A program made the translations under genes and the position numbers. A stretch of 64,000 nt of DNA from Prevotella sp. (GTDB lineage: Bacteria > Bacteroidota > Bacteroidia > Bacteroidales > Bacteroidaceae). Position 1 is the first letter of the stretch, and every line of letters begins with the position of its first letter. Location of the stretch: contig JAFRRN010000091.1 in NCBI GenBank assembly GCA_017428055.1, positions 1-64,000 on the forward strand, read 5' to 3'. Below are positions 1 to 6,151 of this stretch, one piece after another. Under the pieces are notes generated by a model, which saw only the letters and a list, made by a program, of their open reading frames with translations, did no database searches and was not told the DNA's origin.

Positions 1-48
1 ACTCGACTGGTGAGCAGACTGTAAATTCATGAACTCTTCTTGTGTCAT
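1..48 (-). CDS. N-terminus of an IS66 TnpA-like accessory protein (partial)
   Basis: Sixteen codons are visible on the minus strand from an ATG at 48: MTQEEFMNLQSAHQSS. The MTQEEF opening resembles the small helix-turn-helix protein encoded first in IS66 elements. The gene runs off the left edge, so neither length nor the rest of the transposition genes can be checked. The good leftward promoter just upstream and the IS66-like terminus at 140 support the reading. It could be another small DNA-binding protein. Confidence 0.4.
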   Translation of the reverse strand, partial: MTQEEFMNLQSAHQSS

Positions 49-86
49 AATCGTAACAGTTGTAGTTTGGGTGCACTATTGCGATG

Positions 87-117
87 CAAAGGTACAAACA
101 AACCACAACTGTCACAA
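87..117 (-). promoter_or_regulatory. Leftward promoter of the IS66-like gene
   Basis: On the minus strand TTG (117-115) is followed after 20 bases by TACCTTTG (94-87) and C, matching the Bacteroidetes sigma-ABfr form. It lies about 40 bases upstream of the ATG at 48. Confidence 0.5.
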
Positions 118-140
118 TGTGTATTATATCGGATGCTTAC

Positions 141-310
141 GGTATTACAGAGAAAAGAAGAATGAATTGGCTATCACATTTGGTGCATTGGCATTGCTAT
201 TCCAACCATTCGTCAAGGTGGCACTTGGCAGGATGATGTGGAATGTAGTTGATGTTATTGTCGCCATCCTACTTATCGCATTATACTTAAGAGAGGGGAA
301 AGAAGTATGA
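141..310 (+). pseudogene. 3' fragment of a DUF6804-like membrane protein gene
   Basis: From about 141 the frame reads RYYREKKNELAITFGALALL, then a second hydrophobic stretch with WNVVDVIVAILLIAL, ending at a TGA at 310. This resembles the C-terminal half of the small multi-pass DUF6804 proteins. The open frame extends left to an ATG at 29, but those residues are Cys/His-rich, do not look membrane-like and fall inside the IS-like end. I therefore read this as a gene cut by the insertion rather than an intact 93-residue protein. Confidence 0.5.
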
Positions 311-365
311 TGGAAGATGAGTTCAGATAGAGAAAATATCGAATAGAACAAAACATTATATAAAT

Positions 366-917
366 ATGAATGAGATTCAGAACATAGTAACGAAGGAGGG
401 TATGGAAAGCCTTTATGTCAGTGTAAGGGAAATGCTTGCCAATGCCAGAAAGCGGGCTTATACAGCAGTAAACTATGCCATGGTGGAAAGCTACTGGCTC
501 ATTGGTCAGCAAATTGTAGAGCATGAGCAACATGGCGAGGCAAGGGCTGATTATGGCAAGGGGGTTCCTGAGGGAGTTGGCAGCAAAACTGACAACAGAC
601 TTTGGCAAGGGGTTTGACGAGAGCAATCTTAGATATATGCGCTTGTTTTACAGGTGTTTCCCGATTCGTGACACACTGCGTCACGAATTGACATGGTCGC
701 ATTATCGCCGCCTGATTAGCGTGGATGATGAGAATGCTCGCCTATGGTACATGAATGAGGCCGCTAATAGTGTGTGGAACACAAGGCAGATGAAAAGAGT
801 GAGGCTATCGTAAAGTACTCCGTATTGAATGAGGGCAAGCAACTCTTCGCCTCTCGATATAAGCTCTATTTGCCTACAGAAGATGAGTTCAAACACATGT
901 TGGAATCATTAGAATGA
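366..917 (+). pseudogene. Broken DUF1016 (YhcG-like) nuclease gene
   Basis: The first frame (366 to about 560) encodes MNEIQNIVTKEGMESLYVSV and continues with the DUF1016 N-terminal features AVNYAMVESYWLIGQQIVEHEQ. A +1 shift near 560 moves the reading to a second frame with DFGKGFDESNLRYMRLFY and RHELTWSHYRRLI. About residue 130 the text jumps from YMNEAANSVWNTRQ straight to the C-terminal end KYSVLNEGKQLFASRYKLYL, stop at 917. Intact family members are about 350 residues; only about 184 codons remain, and the PD-(D/E)XK nuclease core is missing. Intact relatives are common in restriction and defence islands. It is not functional as it stands. Confidence 0.75.
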
Positions 918-967
918 TTATCGTTGAGTCAAAACGAAAAAAGCCGGCGACGATATTGAAGAAGTAA
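914..967 (+). pseudogene. 17-codon start remnant of a DUF6939-like gene
   Basis: The ATG at 914 overlaps the stop of the DUF1016 remnant as ATGA. It opens MIIVESKRKKPATILKK and stops at 965-967. The MIIVES(K/R)RKK opening is what I recall for DUF6939-type proteins, which are many times longer. ATGA coupling suggests an original operon with the DUF1016 gene. The match is short, so the family name is tentative. Confidence 0.35.
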
Positions 968-1002
968 GTGAACAATTGTAGAAATAATAACGCTTAAACA
1001 AT

Positions 1003-1133
1003 ATGGATAAGGAGAATAAGATAATACTGTATAAGGACGAGAACGGCAGGGTGAGTGCGAAATGTGAATGTTGGGGAGTGACTTCGACAAAGTTATCATG
1101 CAACTGAATATCTTGGGGAACGATGGAGAATAA
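1003..1133 (+). pseudogene. Internally deleted RhuM-like gene remnant
   Basis: The ATG at 1003 opens MDKENKIILYKDENGRVSAK, like the start of RhuM-family proteins found next to restriction genes. The homology stops after about 20 codons. A different frame then reads SDFDKVIMQL before a TAA at 1131-1133, resembling the family's C-terminal end. Start and end appear kept with the middle lost, as in the DUF1016 remnant. RhuM proteins are normally over 300 residues. Confidence 0.45.
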
Positions 1134-1144
1134 AAAGGAAAACC

Positions 1145-2548
1145 ATGAATATTGAAAAGATAAAAAAGTACAAGCAAGATTTCCTCCACTGGCTCTATGA
1201 CGTGAAAGATAGCATGAAGGAAAAAGGTGGGTTAACAGAAATCATCATTACATTTATCATCAGCCTTCTCATCTTTCCGTTTGTGTTAGTATATTACCTT
1301 ATCATTAAACCTATATTCAATAGTATCTTAACGCTAATTGACATGAGGAAAATCGGTCTGAAGAAAGCATTTCGCAAGCATTTCTATGACGAAGATGGCA
1401 AGTATGATTATGAGGCAGAGAAAGAATTAGAAAAACGGCTCACCCTTGACCATGAGTTGCACAAGACATTCCATGCCAAGGATTTGTGGCCTGATGCCGT
1501 GGTGAAAGACGGCATGGCTCTCTATGGCGTAGAAGGCCGCACCCTCCTCTATGTGCATGAGGATGTGGAAGAGTTTGAAATACCTGATGGCGTGGTGAAT
1601 GTATATCATAAATGCTTCCATCTTTGCACCAAATTGAAGAAAGTGACTTTTCCTTCCACGATACAAAGGATTGGCAACCAAGCTTTCTCTGGTTGCATAT
1701 CGTTGCGAGAAATGGCAATACCAGAATCGGTGATATCCATTGGCGATGCCGTATTCAAGAATTGCGTAGCCCTGGAATCGGTCACCCTCCCATCAATGAT
1801 GATTGAAATTACAGAGAACATGTTTGAAAATTGCAGGTCATTAAAGACCCTCACCCTTCCCAAGGAAATCATCATGATTTGCAAAAAGGCATTCAAACAT
1901 TGCATATCATTAGAACACATTGAGCTAAATGACAAGCTTGAAATGATTCGCGAAAAGGCATTTGAGGATTGCTGGTCATTGAAAGAATTGATCATGCCCG
2001 ACAGCGTTAGATTCATTGAGGAGGGTACTTTGAATAACTGTTATGCACTGGAAAAGCTGCACATATCGAAGATCATGAAAAACTTTGGTGGCAGTTGCTG
2101 TGAGAATTGTTGGAGTCTGAGAGAAGTAACGATGACAAAAGACGATAATTTCATTGCTTGGAGACATAAAGATTGGGAAGAACATGCCAAAACCGTCAAG
2201 CCAGAAGATTCCGAATGCCCATATCCTGAAAACATTTATTGGAGTGACGGAAAGGCAGTATATGTCAACATACCCCGCTTGTCTAACGTCGTCCTTGTCC
2301 TTTGTCTGTCGAAAGAGGAGGAATTCACCATACCAGACTTTGTGGCAGAGGTCAAGCAATTTGCCTTTACAACCTGCAAAAAACTTCATCGCCTACGGTT
2401 AAGTCCACGATTGCACCCGAAAGCAAGGAATTGGAGCGAGATGAGTTATATCAATCATGAGTTTATCTATGAGTGTTGGCCTCAGGTCGATGAGATTTTT
2501 TTCGATAAAAGTCTCGACCATAAACCGTTTGACATGCATTACATATAA
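1145..2548 (+). CDS. Membrane-anchored BspA-type leucine-rich-repeat protein
   Basis: A 467-residue protein. A hydrophobic segment at about residues 32-60 (IIITFIISLLIFPFVLVYYL) is most likely a transmembrane anchor; there is no clear cleavable signal peptide. A charged stretch follows. From about residue 140 to 330 come roughly eight repeats of about 23 residues of the BspA/LRR_5 kind, with AFxxCxSLxxxxxPxSVxxI periodicity (for example AFSGCISLREMAIPESVISI). A more divergent C-terminal part ends the protein. Such repeats mediate protein binding and occur in Bacteroidales adhesins, but the partner here is unknown. It starts 11 bases after the RhuM-like remnant and is followed 21 bases later by an unrecognised gene, probably co-transcribed. 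Confidence 0.75.
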   Translation: MNIEKIKKYKQDFLHWLYDVKDSMKEKGGLTEIIITFIISLLIFPFVLVYYLIIKPIFNSILTLIDMRKIGLKKAFRKHFYDEDGKYDYEAEKELEKRLTLDHELHKTFHAKDLWPDAVVKDGMALYGVEGRTLLYVHEDVEEFEIPDGVVNVYHKCFHLCTKLKKVTFPSTIQRIGNQAFSGCISLREMAIPESVISIGDAVFKNCVALESVTLPSMMIEITENMFENCRSLKTLTLPKEIIMICKKAFKHCISLEHIELNDKLEMIREKAFEDCWSLKELIMPDSVRFIEEGTLNNCYALEKLHISKIMKNFGGSCCENCWSLREVTMTKDDNFIAWRHKDWEEHAKTVKPEDSECPYPENIYWSDGKAVYVNIPRLSNVVLVLCLSKEEEFTIPDFVAEVKQFAFTTCKKLHRLRLSPRLHPKARNWSEMSYINHEFIYECWPQVDEIFFDKSLDHKPFDMHYI

Positions 2549-2569
2549 AGAAGTGGAGGGAACAGCATC

Positions 2570-3682
2570 ATGATAGATAATGCAGACGTTAAATGTAGGG
2601 CACAGTCATGCTTGGTGGAATTCAAGGGGTTAACCTTTGGGGATTTCCAAAGAGCTATCTACATAGAGAATGAGTACGACCCTCGTGTCAATCGCTATTT
2701 GCGTTGGAATCGCCGCTATCTCCAAAAACATGTTTTCCATACTTACAAGGGGGGATATACCGACCTTTATTATCTTCCTCATGAAGTAAAGAAACTAAAA
2801 CAAAGGAAACAACTCTTATATCGATGTCCTTTCCTCTCACAAGACCAGTTAAAACAGACCCATTCCATCGGTACAGAGTTTTTCCTCCAGTATCTCGCCG
2901 ACCCCGATGATGCACGTTTCCTCAAGCCCGGCTTTCTCTTCTACAGGGGCAGTAAGCCTAATGGCATAACAGTTTATGAATATTATCCTCTGTTCACGAA
3001 CGTACCTGTCAAGATTAAGAAGCTGATCAAGGAAATCCTTAAAGCGCATCATGAGAAGATTGACCATTACAGACATGAGGAGAGTTTTATCCATGGGGGT
3101 GACCGTTATGGACAAGGTCTTTTCATGACATACGAACCCACTGACGAGAATCTTGCCGATAGGAAATTTCACGAACACGACGTAAAGATTTCCTCGCTAT
3201 TAGTAAAGCTTGAGAAGAATGTGCAAGAGCTCAAACAATATGGTGTGCCGATGACAGTATTAGAAGAAATCATCCATCAAGATGACATCATCAGCAGACT
3301 TGTCATCACCAAAGACCATCGAATCTTCTTACCCGAATACCATAACATGGAAATCAAGATGGAACCATTGGTCAAGGCTGTTTTTTTCTTGTTCCTCAAA
3401 CATCGAGAGGGAATCATCTTCAAGTATCTGCCTGACTATCGGGAGGAACTGATGAGCATCTACAAGGAACTGCGCCCGTTGGGATTGAGCAAGAAGACCA
3501 TCCAAAGCATCGAGGACGTGACCAATCCCTGCCTCAATTCCATCAACGAGAAATGCGCCCGCATCCACGCAGCCTTCACCAAGGAGTTTGACGACCATTT
3601 GGCACAGAACTATTACATCACCGGCAAGAGAGGAATGGAAAAGAAGATTTCCCTTCCAAGGGATATGGTTGTATGGGAATGA
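2570..3682 (+). CDS. Unrecognised 370-residue protein
   Basis: No family recognised. There is no signal peptide or membrane segment. It is rich in Lys, Tyr, His and Phe, with an N-terminal region of many aromatic residues (RWNRRYLQKHVFHTYKGGY) and a C-terminal region containing HREGIIFKYLPDYREEL, probably helical. The start at 2570 follows a purine-rich GGAGGGAAC about 8 bases upstream. It lies 21 bases after the leucine-rich-repeat gene on the same strand, suggesting a shared transcript, while the next gene has its own promoter. Function unknown. Confidence 0.7.
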   Translation: MIDNADVKCRAQSCLVEFKGLTFGDFQRAIYIENEYDPRVNRYLRWNRRYLQKHVFHTYKGGYTDLYYLPHEVKKLKQRKQLLYRCPFLSQDQLKQTHSIGTEFFLQYLADPDDARFLKPGFLFYRGSKPNGITVYEYYPLFTNVPVKIKKLIKEILKAHHEKIDHYRHEESFIHGGDRYGQGLFMTYEPTDENLADRKFHEHDVKISSLLVKLEKNVQELKQYGVPMTVLEEIIHQDDIISRLVITKDHRIFLPEYHNMEIKMEPLVKAVFFLFLKHREGIIFKYLPDYREELMSIYKELRPLGLSKKTIQSIEDVTNPCLNSINEKCARIHAAFTKEFDDHLAQNYYITGKRGMEKKISLPRDMVVWE

Positions 3683-3719
3683 AAATGCCATTTTCGCAAG
3701 CCTTGTGACACAAAAACGT

Positions 3720-3750
3720 TTTGTCATCGATATTGCTTCTTGTATTTTTG
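3720..3750 (+). promoter_or_regulatory. Bacteroidetes-type promoter
   Basis: TTTG (3720-3723), 19 bases, then TATTTTTG (3743-3750) and C. It lies about 28 bases upstream of the ATG at 3778 and makes the following gene a separate unit. Confidence 0.7.
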
Positions 3751-3777
3751 CATGTGAAACAAAACGACAAGAAGACG

Positions 3778-4251
3778 ATGGGAAATTACGAGTACATCAT
3801 GACGAAATGCCGTGAATTTCGTTCCAAGCAATGGGATGAAGAGGAATTGAGACGATGTGTAGAGATGTTGAAGTCGCTTACAAGGGAAGAATTGTTGAAA
3901 GTCCATAATTGCAGATTCTTGGGTGAGAAACACTCATTGAGGGGAGCGGCCTTTAGGACATTGTTTGCGGATAAGATTGGGAAGCGGGAAGAGCGCATTC
4001 GAACAATGCCCGTGGAAGAGTTGATTGCTGAGTTTGAAGACAAAAAGAGTGGCAATGTAGCATTGGCCCGCAAAGAGATGCGCGACCGATATAAACGAAA
4101 CAAGGGAGAAGAAAAGCATAAGATAGCTCTCGCTTTTAACAATTCTACCAAGGGAGACCAACAATGGCTGAAATCACAACAAAGGAAAGAGGAGTATGAA
4201 CGAATCTATGGCAAGCCTTATCCTGAGTGGAGATTTTTGGGGCGGAATTAA
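3778..4251 (+). CDS. Unrecognised 157-residue charged protein
   Basis: The frame is open from a TTG at 3721, but a strong promoter covers that region, so the ATG at 3778 (MGNYEYIMTKCREFRSKQWD) is preferred. The product is small, highly charged and probably all-helical, with no signal or membrane segment. It ends in an aromatic tail, YGKPYPEWRFLGRN. No family recognised. It converges with the LytTR regulator gene, 13 bases away. Confidence 0.65.
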   Translation: MGNYEYIMTKCREFRSKQWDEEELRRCVEMLKSLTREELLKVHNCRFLGEKHSLRGAAFRTLFADKIGKREERIRTMPVEELIAEFEDKKSGNVALARKEMRDRYKRNKGEEKHKIALAFNNSTKGDQQWLKSQQRKEEYERIYGKPYPEWRFLGRN

Positions 4252-4264
4252 TATTAACTCGCCA

Positions 4265-4984
4265 TCAAATCATTGTCCTTTTCTCCAAGAACGCACGGAA
4301 GTTGGCAATGTAGCTGTCTGGCACGTGGATGATTTCGTTTCCGATATAGACGCAATCGTTACGGTCCACCTTCTTGATCTTGTCGAGGGCAATGATGTAG
4401 GAACGATGTATGCGCATGAAGTGTGATGCGGGTAGCAATTCCTCCACGGCTTTCATGGTAAGGTGGGTAATCAAGGGTTTTGGCTCCCCTTCTACATAAA
4501 ACATCACATAGTCTTTCATGCCACAAACATAGACTATCTGGTCAAGCAAGACCTGTCGGAATTCACCGTCAACCTTGATGAAAAGACTGGTTGGCGGTGT
4601 TTCTTCCTCTACATTGGGTTGTGCCACTTGCCATTTCCTTGCTTTCTCCACGGCAGCAAGGAACTTATTATATCGAATGGGTTTCAATAGGAAATCGAGT
4701 GCGCTCACTTCATAGCTCTCATAAGCATATTCCTTGAATGCCGTAGTGAAGATGACACGCGTCGCATCGGGAATCATGCGAGCCAGTTCCATCCCATCTA
4801 AATCGGGCATCTGGATGTCGAGAAACAGCAAGTCTACGGGATGGCTCTTGATGGCGGCAATCGCCTCCACGGAATCCGTGAATGAGGCTACCAAGGACAA
4901 GTCGGGTGTCTTTGCCACATACGATTCCAACAATTTCACCGCCAATGGTTCATCATCCACAATGATGCAAGTCAGTTGTTTCAT
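4265..4984 (-). CDS. LytTR-family response regulator
   Basis: 239 residues from the ATG at 4984. The N-terminal receiver domain carries the acidic pair in TCIIVDDEP, the phosphoacceptor aspartate in LLFLDIQMPDLDGMEL and the conserved Lys in FLLKPIRY. The C-terminal LytTR DNA-binding domain (about residues 140-238) contains IVYVCGMKDYVMFYV and HRSYIIALDKIKKV. The start is fixed by a 4-base ATGA overlap with the upstream kinase gene, the usual arrangement of a LytS/LytT-type pair. The regulator is expected to act on nearby promoters; the adjacent outer membrane barrel gene is the obvious candidate but no site was identified. In-frame codons further upstream lie inside the kinase gene. Confidence 0.9.
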   Translation of the reverse strand: MKQLTCIIVDDEPLAVKLLESYVAKTPDLSLVASFTDSVEAIAAIKSHPVDLLFLDIQMPDLDGMELARMIPDATRVIFTTAFKEYAYESYEVSALDFLLKPIRYNKFLAAVEKARKWQVAQPNVEEETPPTSLFIKVDGEFRQVLLDQIVYVCGMKDYVMFYVEGEPKPLITHLTMKAVEELLPASHFMRIHRSYIIALDKIKKVDRNDCVYIGNEIIHVPDSYIANFRAFLEKRTMI

Positions 4985-6027
4985 ATCTTCATCGTGATTT
5001 TCACATGATACATATCTGATTCTATCGACTGTTCCCATTCGTATTTCCCATGGTACATCAGCTCCATCCGTCGGCGGGTGTTCTCCACCCCTATCCCACT
5101 GCCGCTACGGTCATCCGTATCTTTGGGATAATTCGTATTGTCGCAAATAAACAACAATTCATCATCATTTTGTTGCAAACGAATGTCAATCACGGAAGGT
5201 TTGTTCGTACTCACTCCATGTTTGAAAGCATTTTCTATCAGGGAAATGAAAAGCAACGGGGCGATTTCCACATCTTGTTTTACATCAAAATGGGTGGTTA
5301 CACTTGTCTTTTCGTTGCAACGCAACTTCATCAAGCTGATGTAGTTTTGCATGAATTCCACTTCTCCGCTAATGGGAACTGTCGGCTTGTTGGTTTCATA
5401 CATTGCATAGCGTAGCAAGTCACTCAATTGGGCAATGGAATCTTGCGCCGCATCGGCATCTATCTGTATGAGGCTGGAGATATTATTGAGCGTGTTAAAC
5501 AGAAAATGCGGATTGATTTGGTTCTTGAGCCATGCCAGCTCCGCCTCAGTATGCTTTGCCCGCTCATCCATGAGTTGCCGTTTGACCTTACGCGCTTGGA
5601 TGGCATGGCGGATGCCTACGGCGATGGCCGCTACGAAGCAATTGAGTACCATGAACATCAAAAAGCCGGAGAAAAAGCCCAACCACATGTTGGTGGTCAT
5701 GGCAGGCATATCGGGAATGTTGTTCCTATTGAGGAAGACATAGTAAAAGGGATAGTTCATTCCCAATATCAACACCAGGTTGCATAGCACAAAGAGCCAG
5801 CGACGATGGCGAAAGAACAGGTAGGGACCCAATAGATAGAAATTGACGAAATACACAACCATCGGCGTATGAAACAATCCCCACACAATCCAAAAGGATG
5901 TTTTCGTAGACTCCATGTCTCGTGTACTGACAAACGTTGCCAATGGCATGGCAAACAAGATTGCGACCCATACCACCAATTGCGCCAGCAGCAGCCACAC
6001 GTCGTTTTTCGTTATTTTTATCTTCAT
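4981..6027 (-). CDS. LytS-like sensor histidine kinase (His_kinase family)
   Basis: 348 residues from the ATG at 6027. About four transmembrane segments occupy the first 150 residues (for example LLLAQLVVWVAILFAMPLA and FVLCNLVLILGMNYPFYYV), without a large sensor domain. The His_kinase box follows with the phosphoacceptor in LKNQINPHFLFNTLNNIS, then a HATPase_c region with SLIENAFKHGV and GSGIGVENTRRR. The frame is open 33 codons further upstream, but TATCTTTGC on the coding strand lies directly before 6027, so the longer start would lie upstream of the transcript. It is translationally coupled to the LytTR regulator. The ligand is unknown. Confidence 0.88.
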   Translation of the reverse strand: MKIKITKNDVWLLLAQLVVWVAILFAMPLATFVSTRDMESTKTSFWIVWGLFHTPMVVYFVNFYLLGPYLFFRHRRWLFVLCNLVLILGMNYPFYYVFLNRNNIPDMPAMTTNMWLGFFSGFLMFMVLNCFVAAIAVGIRHAIQARKVKRQLMDERAKHTEAELAWLKNQINPHFLFNTLNNISSLIQIDADAAQDSIAQLSDLLRYAMYETNKPTVPISGEVEFMQNYISLMKLRCNEKTSVTTHFDVKQDVEIAPLLFISLIENAFKHGVSTNKPSVIDIRLQQNDDELLFICDNTNYPKDTDDRSGSGIGVENTRRRMELMYHGKYEWEQSIESDMYHVKITMKI

Positions 6028-6033
6028 CTTGTG

Positions 6034-6041
6034 CAAAGATA
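6034..6041 (-). promoter_or_regulatory. Probable -7 element directly before the kinase start
   Basis: On the minus strand TATCTTTG (6041-6034) plus C lies only about 6 bases from the ATG at 6027. No good TTTG is found at the expected distance upstream. If used, the transcript would be nearly leaderless. Confidence 0.4.
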
Positions 6042-6066
6042 CTGAAAAAGATTGAAAAGCCATTAC

Positions 6067-6141
6067 ATTGAAGATTGAAAATTGAAGATTGAATAATATA
6101 CCGGGCATTCGCAACTTAATCTTCAATTTTCAATCTTCAAT
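6067..6141. repeat. Perfect 24-bp inverted repeat
   Basis: The left arm (6067-6090) and right arm (6118-6141) are perfect reverse complements of 24 bases built from ATTGAA/TTGAAG units, with a 27-base loop. It sits 10 bases beyond the stop of the outer membrane barrel gene and upstream of the kinase gene. It resembles the low-complexity intergenic repeats of Prevotella genomes. It can form a long RNA hairpin at the 3' end of the barrel transcript. Confidence 0.85.
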
Positions 6142-6151
6142 CTTCAACCAA

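Larger units (their letters stand above)
1..140. mobile_element. End of a probable IS66-like insertion sequence (partial)
   Basis: Read on the minus strand, the segment begins GTAAGC at 140, the hexamer typical of IS66-family termini. It carries a leftward promoter and then a start codon for a transposase-accessory-like protein that leaves the window. Homology to a DUF6804 membrane protein starts immediately outside it, at about 141, as expected if the element landed in that gene. The other end and the target duplication are outside the window, so the family call is an inference. Confidence 0.5.

Noticed and set aside
29-140. N-terminal part of the 93-codon open frame at the left edge
   Set aside because: Cys/His-rich and not membrane-like; it falls within the IS66-like end, so it is not part of the DUF6804 protein.
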